From assembly GCA_951812665.1 (NCBI GenBank), contig CATOST010000016.1:151248-215247 (forward strand): a stretch of DNA of 64,000 bases. The letters are read 5' to 3'. The notes beneath the pieces were generated by a model. That model saw only the letters and a program-made list of their open reading frames with translations. It was not told where the DNA came from and did not search any database. The DNA comes from an uncultured Acidobacteriota bacterium. Lineage in GTDB: Bacteria; Acidobacteriota; UBA6911; RPQK01; JAJDTT01. A program made the translations under genes and the position numbers. Every line of letters starts with the position of its first letter. Within the stretch, counting starts at the first letter, position 1. Shown here piece after piece: positions 56,196 to 64,000 of this stretch.

Positions 56196-59075
56196 ATGGC
56201 AGTCGGACGCGTATCGTTATCGCTGTTGGGTCTGGGAGTGTTGGCGTTGGCGATCGGTCTGTCCCAATGCCGGCCCGCCGGCTCTCCGCCGCCGCCCTCG
56301 AGTGAAATTCTGCTTCCCGAGGCTTCCTTCCGGGTCCGGCTGGGACTCCTCGATTCGGAACCCGGGATCTGGAGCGGCAGGCTGGTCCCGGTACCTGGTC
56401 AGAAGCTTGAGCTGAGGCCGGACGAGTTCCGGGCCAACATCTACCGCCACAGCTTCCTCGACAGCATCCACTCGGTCGACGCCGATCCTCAGCTTCCCAA
56501 CGACCAGATCAAGGGGAGACTAGGGTGGGTGGTGGCCACCCGCATGAGCTGGGCTCGAAGGGGAAAGAGCGCGCTTCGCCATCCCAGCGTCATCGTAAAC
56601 GTGCTGGAGAATCCAGGAGACCAGCCCATCCGGATCGAGACGGCGAAGGGTTCGTTCAATTTCCGGCCCGACGGCATCCAGCTCTTTCAGGCCGAGACGT
56701 TTCTGGAGGGAGCCATCGTGGTGGAATCGGTCCCGCCGTCTTCGCCTCTGGCCGCCGAGCGCTTCGACATCCAGGACTATCCCGCAATGACGGCGACGCG
56801 CTCCGGCAAGCTCTGGGCCGCGTGGCAGGAATACGTCGAGGGAGAGGCGGATCTGGTAGTTGCCCGGTCAAGGGGCGAGTCGGGCTGGGGCCCGGCCCAC
56901 CTGCTGGATACGGACGTGGACGCATTTCGCACCGCCGTGGCCGAGGATTCTCAGGGGCGGATTTGGGTCGTCTGGTCCGCCCAGGTGGACGGGAATTGGG
57001 ATCTCTACGCGCGAAATTTCAATGGGGAACAATGGTCTTCCTGCCAACAGCTCACCGACCATCCGAGTCCGGACATCTACCACCGAGCCGTCACGGATTC
57101 GGAGGGTGCGCTCTGGCTGGTCTGGCAGAAAACGGTCGGCGGCGTGACCCAGATCGTGGCTCAGGACTTCGACGGCCAACGCTGGGGCCGGGAGGTTCGG
57201 ATCAGTGAGGGGCCGGCTGCCGCTGGAAACAACTGGTGGCCGTCGGTGGCCGCGGGTCCCAATGGTGAATTGGCAGTGGCCTGGGACGGGTATGCTTCCG
57301 GCAGCTACGACGTCTATCTCAGACTGCGGCGGTCGGGACGGTGGGAGGACGTCCGGAGCGTGGCTGCGACGGATCGGTTCGAAGCTGGCGCCTCGGTGGC
57401 CATGGACGGCCGGGGACGGACCTGGATCGCCTGGCAAGAGTCGGGTCCGCAGTGGGGCAAGGACACGGGGCGGCTCGTCGATCAAAGCGGCCAGTCCAAG
57501 GGAACGGAGCTCTACGAGACCAGGACGCTAAGGGTGGCGTGCCTTGCCGACGGTGAGTTGATGACCACCCGCCAGGATCTCTCCGGGGTCCTGGGGGAGG
57601 GGAAATGGGAGATGCCCCATCTCCAGGCAGACGCCGCGGGTCATCCCTGGCTGCTGGTCCGCCACCTGAAAATGCGCCAGTCCGAGGGCCGCGGGCGCTA
57701 CTTCCCCTCGTGGGAGATCGTCTGCCTGCGATACGACGGGTCCCGGTGGACTCGTCCGACGCCGCTCGTCAACAGCGCAGGCCGGAACGATGTGATGCCG
57801 GCATCCGCGCTGGACCCGGACGGCCGCGTCTGGGCCGTCTGGCCTACCGACAATCGCAGCACCAAATCCTTTCTGGCCGTGCACGGACAGGTCATGGTGG
57901 GGCTCTTGGGCCGCGGCGAGCCGTCCCCGATCGAATTGTCTCGCCTCCGGCTTCCGCCCGTAGACCCCTTCGATCCCGTCCATCCCGACGAGACCGGCGA
58001 TCTGGAGCGAATCCGCTCCTACCGGATTCAGTCACGCGGCCGGACTTTCTCCATCTACCGGGGAGACCTGCACCGCCACACCGATATCTCCCTGGACGGA
58101 GGGGGCGACGGCTCACTGGTGGACGCCTACAGGTACGCCCGGGATGCCGCCGGGCTGGACTTTCTGGGTGTCACGGACCACAACCACGAGATCGTCGAGC
58201 CCTACAACTGGTGGCGGAACCAGAAAGTCGCCGACCTCTTCCAACTGGAGAACTTCGCCGCCTTCTACGGCTACGAACGCAGCCTCGAATTCCCCAACGG
58301 TCACCGCAACGTCTTCTTCATCCGCCGGGGAACCTCGATCCTCCCCATCGAGTCGGCCGAGCACCTGGGCCTGGAGGGGTCCGAGAGGCTCTTCTGGCAC
58401 CTCCGGCGCAAGAACGGCACCTCCATCCCGCACACTATAGCGACCGGTTCCGGTACCGACTGGCGGGACAACGACCCCAAGGTCGAGCATCTGCTGGAGA
58501 TCTTCCAGGGAATGCGGGAGACCTACGAGTACGCCGGAGCACCTCAGCCCATGACGGTTCAGCCCAGTTCCACTCTGGAGCAGGACAATCGACCCTTTCG
58601 GCGGCTGGGCACCGCCTGGAGCGCGCTGGAGAGAGGTTACAAGCTGGGCTTCATCGCCTCCTCGGATCACCTCTCCACCCACATCAGCTACGCCTGCCTG
58701 ATCGCCGAAGAGCTGACGCCGGAGGGGCTCCTGGAGGCCATACGCGCCCGCAGGGCCTATGCCTCCACGGACAACATCATCATGGATGTCCGATTCCTCG
58801 GATCGGACGGGGAACACTTGATGGGGGAGGCCTTCAGGAGCGCCGCACCGGTTCGAATCACGGCCGATTTGATGGGAACCCAGCCCATCCGCCGCGTGGA
58901 CGTCATCAAAGACAACGAAATCGTCTATTCGGTGACCCCTGATCAGAAGCGAGTCGAGTTCCAGTACGCGGACAACGCTTCCGAGCCGGGGGAGAGCTAC
59001 TACTATCTTCGCGTCATCCAGGAAGATGGGGAAATGGCCTGGGGGTCTCCGGCCTGGGTCGACTACCAGCCTTGA
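56196..59075 (+). CDS. DUF3604 lipoprotein with N-terminal propeller and PHP-like domain
   Basis: 959-residue lipoprotein: VSLSLLGLGVLALAIGLSQC is a type II signal. Residues ~190-600 form a propeller with repeated D..G..W..W motifs (EDSQGRIWVVWSAQ, TDSEGALWLVWQKT, LDPDGRVWAVWPTD). The C-terminal ~350 residues are the DUF3604/PHP-like part: YRGDLHRHTDISLDGGGDG, LDFLGVTDHNHEIVEPYNWW, and FIASSDHLSTHISYACL, with conserved His/Asp metal ligands. GGAGGA lies six bases before the ATG. PHP-type domains hydrolyse phosphoesters, but secreted DUF3604 proteins are untested as far as I recall. It lies 48 bp before the amidohydrolase gene. Confidence 0.85.
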   Translation: MAVGRVSLSLLGLGVLALAIGLSQCRPAGSPPPPSSEILLPEASFRVRLGLLDSEPGIWSGRLVPVPGQKLELRPDEFRANIYRHSFLDSIHSVDADPQLPNDQIKGRLGWVVATRMSWARRGKSALRHPSVIVNVLENPGDQPIRIETAKGSFNFRPDGIQLFQAETFLEGAIVVESVPPSSPLAAERFDIQDYPAMTATRSGKLWAAWQEYVEGEADLVVARSRGESGWGPAHLLDTDVDAFRTAVAEDSQGRIWVVWSAQVDGNWDLYARNFNGEQWSSCQQLTDHPSPDIYHRAVTDSEGALWLVWQKTVGGVTQIVAQDFDGQRWGREVRISEGPAAAGNNWWPSVAAGPNGELAVAWDGYASGSYDVYLRLRRSGRWEDVRSVAATDRFEAGASVAMDGRGRTWIAWQESGPQWGKDTGRLVDQSGQSKGTELYETRTLRVACLADGELMTTRQDLSGVLGEGKWEMPHLQADAAGHPWLLVRHLKMRQSEGRGRYFPSWEIVCLRYDGSRWTRPTPLVNSAGRNDVMPASALDPDGRVWAVWPTDNRSTKSFLAVHGQVMVGLLGRGEPSPIELSRLRLPPVDPFDPVHPDETGDLERIRSYRIQSRGRTFSIYRGDLHRHTDISLDGGGDGSLVDAYRYARDAAGLDFLGVTDHNHEIVEPYNWWRNQKVADLFQLENFAAFYGYERSLEFPNGHRNVFFIRRGTSILPIESAEHLGLEGSERLFWHLRRKNGTSIPHTIATGSGTDWRDNDPKVEHLLEIFQGMRETYEYAGAPQPMTVQPSSTLEQDNRPFRRLGTAWSALERGYKLGFIASSDHLSTHISYACLIAEELTPEGLLEAIRARRAYASTDNIIMDVRFLGSDGEHLMGEAFRSAAPVRITADLMGTQPIRRVDVIKDNEIVYSVTPDQKRVEFQYADNASEPGESYYYLRVIQEDGEMAWGSPAWVDYQP

Positions 59076-59123
59076 AATCTCCTGGCATCCGTGACCGATC
59101 GTCCCGGAGGATGCCCGGATCAG

Positions 59124-60374
59124 ATGATTATCGATGCCCACGCCCATGTGTTTCCGCGTCTGGGCACCGGCTCGGGTGACCAGACGGCGGAGACCCAGTT
59201 GCAAATCATCCAGCATCACGTGCAGTTCCACTCCCAAGGCTGGCGCCGGCGCCGCGACGGTTTGCGTGCCGATGATTCACCGCTGATGCCGGCCGGCGAT
59301 GGCATTGTGGATATGCCGGACGTCGATTTCCGCGTTGCGAAACATGGCCAGGTGGAATGCACCGTGGATGGCGAAGACTACTATCTGCAGTGGTATCCCT
59401 GTTGGTTGCAGGACATGGCGGCTCCGCCCGAACTCATGATCGCGTACATGGACTATCTGGGTGTGGATATGGCGGTCCTGCAACACGACCATATCTACGG
59501 CAGCCTCAACGAGATCCTGAGCGACTGCATGAACCGGTATCCAGGACGGTTCCTTCCGCTGGCTCAGATCCGGGAGTGGGAGGCGGATCAGGAACTCCAA
59601 CGGTCCCGATTGGAGTACGCCGTCGAGACCCTGGGGTTGAGGGGACTCTATTTTGCGGTTGACTCGTTGGCCTTCACCGGCTGGGTCGATCACCTGGACG
59701 ACGCCAAGTTCGAACCCCTGTGGGAAACGGTCCGCCGGCTGGAGATTCCGGTGTTCTGGTACCTCTACCAGCCCGTGGCAAAAGTCGCCACGGCATTCGA
59801 CCGTCCCTGCATCCCGGCGGACGGCGTTGCGATTCGGGCACATACTCCCGGTATGCACCCGAATCGCGCCTTGTCCGGCGGGCGCAGGAACGGTCTCGGT
59901 GCTCGCGGGACTTTCACCACGGACTGCTACACGAGTCACCGGGATCGGCTCGGCAGCTACCTGGAGCAGGTCGTCCGTCTGGACCGCTGGGCCAAGTCGC
60001 ACCCGGATATTCCCTGCGTCTACACCCACGGCATCGAGACCATCGTCATGCGTCCCCCCGAAGAGCGATTCGACATCCCGGTGGAAGTCCTGACCTGCCT
60101 CAAGAACCCGAACCTGAGCCTGGAAGTCATGCTGCAACTGATGGCGCCGGACACCGAGTATCCGTTCTCGTGGGCACAAGACATGCTCAAACGGTTGTAC
60201 GACGAGCTGGGAGCGGAAAAACTGATTTGGGGTTCGGATATGCCGGCGGCCGAACGCAGTGTCACCTACCGGCAGGCAATGGACTATGTTCGGCTGCACG
60301 CCGAGTTCATGTCCGAGGAAGACAAGTCGCTCTTCTTCGGCGGGAATGCGGCACGGCTGTTCGGGCTGGAATGA
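59124..60374 (+). CDS. Amidohydrolase-2 family protein carrying a MITE-derived 54-codon insertion
   Basis: Metal-dependent hydrolase or decarboxylase of the ACMSD/amidohydrolase-2 group. IIDAHAHVFP holds the HxH metal site, YTHGIE the histidine, and LIWGSDMPAAER the catalytic aspartate. The start at 59124 puts HxH near the N terminus; a GTG at 59091 is possible. The region of residues ~215-268 (PVAKVATAFDRPCIP through GLGARGTFTTDC) has no family counterpart and coincides exactly with a 158-bp MITE plus its 4-bp duplication, 162 bp or 54 codons in frame. Without it the enzyme has 362 residues, and VFWYLY would join TSHRDRLGSY. Whether the modified protein folds is open. Confidence 0.85.
   Translation: MIIDAHAHVFPRLGTGSGDQTAETQLQIIQHHVQFHSQGWRRRRDGLRADDSPLMPAGDGIVDMPDVDFRVAKHGQVECTVDGEDYYLQWYPCWLQDMAAPPELMIAYMDYLGVDMAVLQHDHIYGSLNEILSDCMNRYPGRFLPLAQIREWEADQELQRSRLEYAVETLGLRGLYFAVDSLAFTGWVDHLDDAKFEPLWETVRRLEIPVFWYLYQPVAKVATAFDRPCIPADGVAIRAHTPGMHPNRALSGGRRNGLGARGTFTTDCYTSHRDRLGSYLEQVVRLDRWAKSHPDIPCVYTHGIETIVMRPPEERFDIPVEVLTCLKNPNLSLEVMLQLMAPDTEYPFSWAQDMLKRLYDELGAEKLIWGSDMPAAERSVTYRQAMDYVRLHAEFMSEEDKSLFFGGNAARLFGLE
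59769..59926 (+). mobile_element. Foldback MITE copy A, inside the amidohydrolase gene
   Basis: 158 bp, flanked by the duplication CTAC (59765-59768 and 59927-59930). The left end CAGCCCGTGGCAAAAGTC and the inverted right end CAGTCCGTGGTGAAAGTC match at 15 of 18 bases. The two 79-bp halves pair over most of their length, with a central hairpin GATTCGG...CCGAATC at 59831-59865. No transposase is encoded. The copy at 62809 has the same length and differs at few positions. Confidence 0.88.
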
Positions 60375-60383
60375 ATGTAAAAA

Positions 60384-60393
60384 GGGGACAGTC
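60384..60393 (+). repeat. ggggacagtc motif, copy 5
   Basis: GGGGACAGTC preceded by AAAAA and followed by CATTTTT, between the amidohydrolase and the DUF1080 gene. Confidence 0.45.
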
Positions 60394-60489
60394 CATTTTT
60401 CACGATCTACAGGCCGGATCGTTCCAATCCCTCCACCGCGATTTGCCGGCTCCAGTGAGGCTCCCGGAGCATGATCGCCGGGGGGACGG

Positions 60490-60498
60490 ATGCTATAC
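60490..60498 (+). promoter_or_regulatory. Extended -10 promoter before the DUF1080 gene
   Basis: TGCTATACT, identical to the element before tRNA-Val, 60 bp before the ATG at 60559. No clear -35. Confidence 0.6.
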
Positions 60499-60558
60499 TT
60501 CGGCCACCAGACAATTGTGTCGCTTCGTGTGGCACCCATCCTGCAGGAGTTGAAACCG

Positions 60559-61284
60559 ATGCGAGACCACCGCCGCAACACCTGGATCCCCGGATTCGTC
60601 GCCTGCCTGGTCACGATGCTGGCTCCGCTTTCGGCAGCACCCGGTCCGCAGCCACCCGAAGGCTTTACCGCACTATTCGACGGCGGGACCCTGGCCGGTT
60701 GGAAGGGGTTGGTGGAAGACCCGATCAAGCGTGCCGCGATGTCGCCGGGGGAACTGGCGGAGGCTCAGAAGAAGGCCGACGAGCGCATGCGGGCCCACTG
60801 GAAAGTGGTCGACGGCGTTCTGGAGTTCGACGGCAAGGGCGACAGCCTGTGCACCGCCAGGGACTACGGTGACTTCGAACTGTATGTCGACTGGAAGATC
60901 CTGAAAGATGGGGACAGCGGCATCTATCTCCGTGGCAGCCCGCAGGTGCAGATCTGGGACACGGAGTCCGAGAAGTACCGGAGGCACGGTAACGACAAGG
61001 GCTCGGGAGCGCTGTGGAACAACAAGGTCCATCCCCGCTTTCCCCTGGTGAAGGCAGACTTGCCTGTGGGCCAGTGGAATACCTTCTACATCAAGATGGT
61101 CGGCGAGCGGGTCACGGTGAAGCTCAACGGCAAACTGGTGACCGACCAAGTGGTGATGGAGAACATCTGGGACCGGTCCCGGCGGATCGACCCTCGCGGG
61201 CAGATCGAGCTCCAGAACCATGGCAACCGGCTCTGGTTTCGCAACATCTACGTTCGCGAGTTGGACGGCGCGAAGGCGCCATGA
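60559..61284 (+). CDS. Exported DUF1080 (3-keto-disaccharide hydrolase-like) protein
   Basis: 241-residue secreted protein. Sec signal (IPGFVACLVTMLAPLSAA), then GFTALFDGGTLAGWKGL, the hallmark opening of DUF1080/3-keto-disaccharide hydrolase domains (concanavalin-like jelly roll). YGDFELYVDWKI, GDSGIYLRG, QIWDTES and GQIELQNHGNRLWFRNIYVR complete the family pattern. AGGAGT lies nine bases before the ATG. Members are thought to cleave 3-keto-glycosides made by Gfo/Idh/MocA-type oxidoreductases, which fits the Tat-exported enzyme at 19126, though the two are far apart. Confidence 0.9.
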   Translation: MRDHRRNTWIPGFVACLVTMLAPLSAAPGPQPPEGFTALFDGGTLAGWKGLVEDPIKRAAMSPGELAEAQKKADERMRAHWKVVDGVLEFDGKGDSLCTARDYGDFELYVDWKILKDGDSGIYLRGSPQVQIWDTESEKYRRHGNDKGSGALWNNKVHPRFPLVKADLPVGQWNTFYIKMVGERVTVKLNGKLVTDQVVMENIWDRSRRIDPRGQIELQNHGNRLWFRNIYVRELDGAKAP

Positions 61285-61369
61285 GCGAGCCGTTCGAGCG
61301 AATCGGCCCGAGTTCCAGCGCATTCGGCCAACCTGGTTCCGGCTGCCCCGTCGAACCGGATCAATCCCT

Positions 61370-62806
61370 TCAAGGCACTCTGCGATCTCCTGCGGATCGA
61401 TAGGCGGGATTACGCTCCGGCATCTGGGCTCCCACCGAATTTCTCCAGTTCTCCAGTTCCGTGGCCAGCTCCCGGATCTTTTCGGGCCTGCTGGATGCCA
61501 GATCGTTGGATTCTCCCAGGTCGTGCGAAAGATCGTAAAGCTCGTACCGATTCTCCAGCCCGTAAACCCTCTCCTCGTGCCACTCCAGCAGCTTGTAACG
61601 CCCCTTCCGAACGGCGCTCGAGGGCAGGGCGCCGGAGCCGTGGTAGTGGGGGTAGTGCCAGAAGAGGGAGTCCCGATCCAGTGAGGCGGCCCCTCGCAGG
61701 AGCGGCAGCAGGCTCACGCCGTCGATTTCGTCGCGCTTCCCGGCTCCTCCTGCGACGTGCACCAGGGTGGGGAACAGATCAACGCTGCTGACCGGCTCCT
61801 CGACTACGCTGCCGGGGGCGATCACGGTCGGCCAGCGGGCGATCAAAGGCACCCGGATCCCTCCTTCGAAGAGGTCCCCCTTGCCGGCCCGAAGCGGATG
61901 GTTGGCCGGGACCGGCCCGTCGTCCCCGCTCCATTCCAAGCCTCCATTGTCCGAGAAAAAGATCACCAGGGTCCTCTCCGACATGCCCAGTTCGTCCAGC
62001 TTGGCCAGCAGTCGGCCGACGCTGAGGTCCAAGGTCTCGATCATGGCTCCGATGACCGGGTGGTTGGTGGGGGCGTCGACGTCCGGCTTGGCCCGGTACT
62101 TGGAGATCAGCGCCTCCTTCTCCACCAAGGGGGTGTGAACGCTGTTGTGCGAAACGAAGAGGAAGAAGGGCCTCTCCCGGTTCTTCTCCATGAACTCCAG
62201 GGATTTCTCGGTGATGATGCGGACGTTGTGGGCATCGTTCTCCGGCGTCTGCCACTCCCTGGCCATGCGGGGGACCGGCTTGTAGGTCACGAAGTGCTGG
62301 TCGAAACCCTGCTTGTCCGGATTGAAGGGCAGGCTCCCGGGAGGGGTCTTGGCTTGGCTGAGGTGCCACTTGCCGAATGCGGCCGTGACGTAGCCCATAT
62401 CCTTCAGGGCCTCGGCGATCGTCTCCTCCTCCAGGGGTAGCCGGCGGGTCCAGTCCGGCTCCAGCAGCCTGATGGCATCCCCGGCGTAGTCTCCAGGAGA
62501 GATGAACTGGGTGACGCGGAGTCGTGCCGGGTACTTTCCCGTCATGATGCTGGCACGGGTCGGGGAACAGATCGGACTGGCGGCGTAGGCGTCGGTGAAA
62601 CGCATCCCCTGGCGGGCCAGAGCGTCGAGATGAGGAGTCTCGTAGAAGCTGTTTCCGTAGCAACCCAACTGGTTCCAGGCCAGATCGTCGGCCAGGATCA
62701 GGACGATGTTCGGCCTCTCAGGTATTCGGGTGCAGGCGGAAGAGAGTCCCCCCAAGGTGATCGAAAGAACCAGCCATAGCATGGTCCGTAGTCCAGGTCG
62801 GCTCAT
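61370..62806 (-). CDS. Lipoprotein sulfatase with MITE-disrupted leader
   Basis: Type I formylglycine sulfatase of 478 residues. Lipoprotein signal MLWLVLSITLGGLSSAC, then RPNIVLILADDLAWNQLGCY, SPICSPTRASIMTGKYP with the CSPTR formylglycine motif, GKWHLSQAK, and FFSDNGGLEW. The start codon ATG at 62804-62806 is formed by the downstream copy of the MITE target duplication (CTAT). The original GGAGGA that preceded it by about nine bases is now at 62984-62989, on the far side of the MITE, so the normal initiation signal is lost. The frame stays open through the MITE, so longer or weaker initiation is possible. The substrate is probably a sulfated glycan. Confidence 0.88.
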   Translation of the reverse strand: MSRPGLRTMLWLVLSITLGGLSSACTRIPERPNIVLILADDLAWNQLGCYGNSFYETPHLDALARQGMRFTDAYAASPICSPTRASIMTGKYPARLRVTQFISPGDYAGDAIRLLEPDWTRRLPLEEETIAEALKDMGYVTAAFGKWHLSQAKTPPGSLPFNPDKQGFDQHFVTYKPVPRMAREWQTPENDAHNVRIITEKSLEFMEKNRERPFFLFVSHNSVHTPLVEKEALISKYRAKPDVDAPTNHPVIGAMIETLDLSVGRLLAKLDELGMSERTLVIFFSDNGGLEWSGDDGPVPANHPLRAGKGDLFEGGIRVPLIARWPTVIAPGSVVEEPVSSVDLFPTLVHVAGGAGKRDEIDGVSLLPLLRGAASLDRDSLFWHYPHYHGSGALPSSAVRKGRYKLLEWHEERVYGLENRYELYDLSHDLGESNDLASSRPEKIRELATELENWRNSVGAQMPERNPAYRSAGDRRVP

Positions 62807-62808
62807 AG

Positions 62809-62966
62809 CAGTCCGTGGTGAAAGTCTCGCGAGCACCGAGACCGTTCCTGCGCCCGCCGGACAAGGCGCGATTCGGGAGCATACCGGGAGTATGTGACCG
62901 AATCGTAACGCAGTCCGCCGGGATGCAGGGACGGTCGAATGCCGTGACGACTTTTGCCACGGGCTG
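62809..62966 (-). mobile_element. Foldback MITE copy B, at the sulfatase start codon
   Basis: 158 bp, inverted relative to copy A, flanked by the duplication ATAG (62805-62808 and 62967-62970), which is CTAT on the element strand. Ends and central hairpin match copy A. The insertion point is in the CTATG that contains the sulfatase ATG. Confidence 0.88.
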
Positions 62967-63122
62967 ATAGGTGGTAATCCTCCCCAACGCGGGGCAATCG
63001 GCCGGCAGTGCTTCCGCGAAGGACGCGGAGGTCGACCGGGATTTTTGCCTTGGCGCCGCCGCGACAGCCAGGTCTCGGTTACCGGCACGATCTCCCTCAA
63101 GCCCCCAGGTATGACCTGATCT
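62967..63122. other. Spacer between MITE B and the racemase gene
   Basis: 156 bp with the displaced Shine-Dalgarno of the sulfatase (62984-62989) near its left end. No gene is seen; the promoter of the sulfatase must lie here. Confidence 0.45.
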
Positions 63123-63893
63123 TCATCTCCGCCCGTAGAAGTCCCTCAGCCGTTTCACGTCGTCGGCGGGAGGGAACTGAAAGAAGCCCGTTCGGCTCAC
63201 GGGAGGCAGGCCCGTCAGACGGCAGATGTCGTACATCATTTCCGCCATCTTGAAGCCGGTGACCATGCCGTCGATCACCGGGGCGCCGATTTCGTCGATG
63301 GCCTGGGCGCCGCGGTGGGTGAGAACGGAACCCATGAGGGTGCATCCCGAGATCAGCATCTCCGCGCCGTCCTCCCGGACACACTGCCGGGCGACCTCAA
63401 CCGCGCGCAGGTAGACCTCGTCTTCCGGCGTCTTCTCCGGGTAGAGGTCATTGGCATCGATGCCGATGGAACGGTGTGACGCCACTTTGCCGTCCAGGCC
63501 ATACTGCCTCAGGATCATGCGTTGGATGCGTCCATTCTGGTCGTCCACGGAGATCAGGGAGAAACGTTCACACATGGCGTACGCCATCAGTGCCGCCGAC
63601 TCCAGCGTGGCCGTAACCGGGATGTCCACCAGAGAACGGGCTTCGTAGAGTCCAATGTCCAGGTTGCAGGAAATGAAGGCGGCGTCGCATCCGTCCTTCT
63701 CGGCCTGTGTCACCTGTTCCAGCGTCGCATCGGTGCACTTGTGCCGGAAGTACAGGAACTGGTTGTTCTTCAGAGGATAGGCGTCGGCGATGTTGACCAT
63801 GTCGAACTCGGTGCCGCTTCGCCTGATGCGCTCCAGGTTCTCCCGTCCCCTGAACTCGGTTCCGCCGAAGGGATTGATCACTCTGATTCGCAC
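63123..63893 (-). CDS. Aspartate/glutamate/hydantoin racemase family protein
   Basis: Cytoplasmic cofactor-independent racemase-fold protein of 256 residues. IRVINPFGGTEF at the start is typical of the hydantoin-racemase branch. The two catalytic cysteines are in AAFISCNLDIGLYEAR and MLISGCTLMGSVL. The GTG at 63891-63893 follows AGGAGGAG closely and is a better start than the upstream in-frame ATG at 63929. The family racemises or isomerises amino acids, hydantoins or maleate; the substrate is not clear. The neighbouring gene on the same strand is the sulfatase. Confidence 0.85.
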   Translation of the reverse strand: MRIRVINPFGGTEFRGRENLERIRRSGTEFDMVNIADAYPLKNNQFLYFRHKCTDATLEQVTQAEKDGCDAAFISCNLDIGLYEARSLVDIPVTATLESAALMAYAMCERFSLISVDDQNGRIQRMILRQYGLDGKVASHRSIGIDANDLYPEKTPEDEVYLRAVEVARQCVREDGAEMLISGCTLMGSVLTHRGAQAIDEIGAPVIDGMVTGFKMAEMMYDICRLTGLPPVSRTGFFQFPPADDVKRLRDFYGRR

Positions 63894-64000
63894 GACTCCT
63901 CCTCTTTCAGGTCCGTGCAGGTGTCCCACCAGGGTCTCCTGGGTACGCCTCGATGATACATGCGAGCCAAGTCCTGCCGAAACGCCCGGAGTACAGTTGC
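63894..64000. other. Right edge, no gene seen
   Basis: Upstream region of the racemase gene. No start codon with a coding frame, repeat or RNA was recognised before the window ends. Confidence 0.4.

Overview
The window is GC-rich bacterial DNA with dense gene packing and no rRNA, CRISPR array or complete transposon. The gene mix suggests an uncultivated Acidobacteriota or a close relative: bacillithiol genes, an Oar-like carboxypeptidase-regulatory/TonB receptor, split ATP synthase genes, DUF1080, DUF3604, Gfo/Idh/MocA and sulfatase genes, and PQQ-like propellers. The assignment is inferred from gene content, not from a marker gene.

Layout. 1-9.8 kb holds envelope and core genes: the end of bshC, bshB1, a polyprenyl-P sugar transferase, a heterodimeric ABC exporter with a membrane partner, mltG and ruvX. 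9.9-16.4 kb is a run of minus-strand genes: acyltransferase, Ldh-type dehydrogenase, GH67-like exported protein, DapA-like aldolase and bioB. 16.6-28.4 kb holds proC, tRNA-Val, a sodium/solute symporter, a Tat-exported oxidoreductase, a PQQ-like propeller, pepF, the first of three paralogous exported propeller proteins, a macrodomain protein, a Fur-ferritin fusion and mmsA. 28.5-35.0 kb is an accessory island of two convergent gene pairs: an unknown gene plus a phospholipase-D/Tdp1-like protein, and a DUF234-type ATPase plus a degenerate metallopeptidase. The ATPase pair has a strong promoter overlapped by a perfect inverted repeat. 35.1-38.2 kb is the TonB-type receptor. 38.4-44.6 kb is atpF'-F-H-A-G-D-C without subunits a and c. 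tRNA-Gln follows.

From 44.8 kb to the end is a catabolic and exported-enzyme zone: Rieske oxygenase, esterase, two more propeller paralogs, BNR lipoprotein, sulfatases, DUF3604, amidohydrolase, DUF1080 and a racemase. A defence-like ATPase/DUF4276 pair lies inside it. This zone is visibly decaying. It has an internally deleted sialidase, a DUF4276 gene broken in a T run, a sulfatase with a stop codon at its metal-binding motif, and scattered ggggacagtc motifs.

The most notable element is a 158-bp foldback MITE present twice, at 59769-59926 and 62809-62966. Each copy has terminal inverted repeats and a 4-bp target duplication, and nearly the whole element is one imperfect palindrome. One copy adds 54 in-frame codons to an amidohydrolase. 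The other landed on the start codon of a sulfatase and moved its Shine-Dalgarno sequence 162 bp away. An extended -10 motif (TGCTATACT or TGCTATAAT) recurs before both tRNAs and several genes and probably reflects the housekeeping promoter style of this organism.
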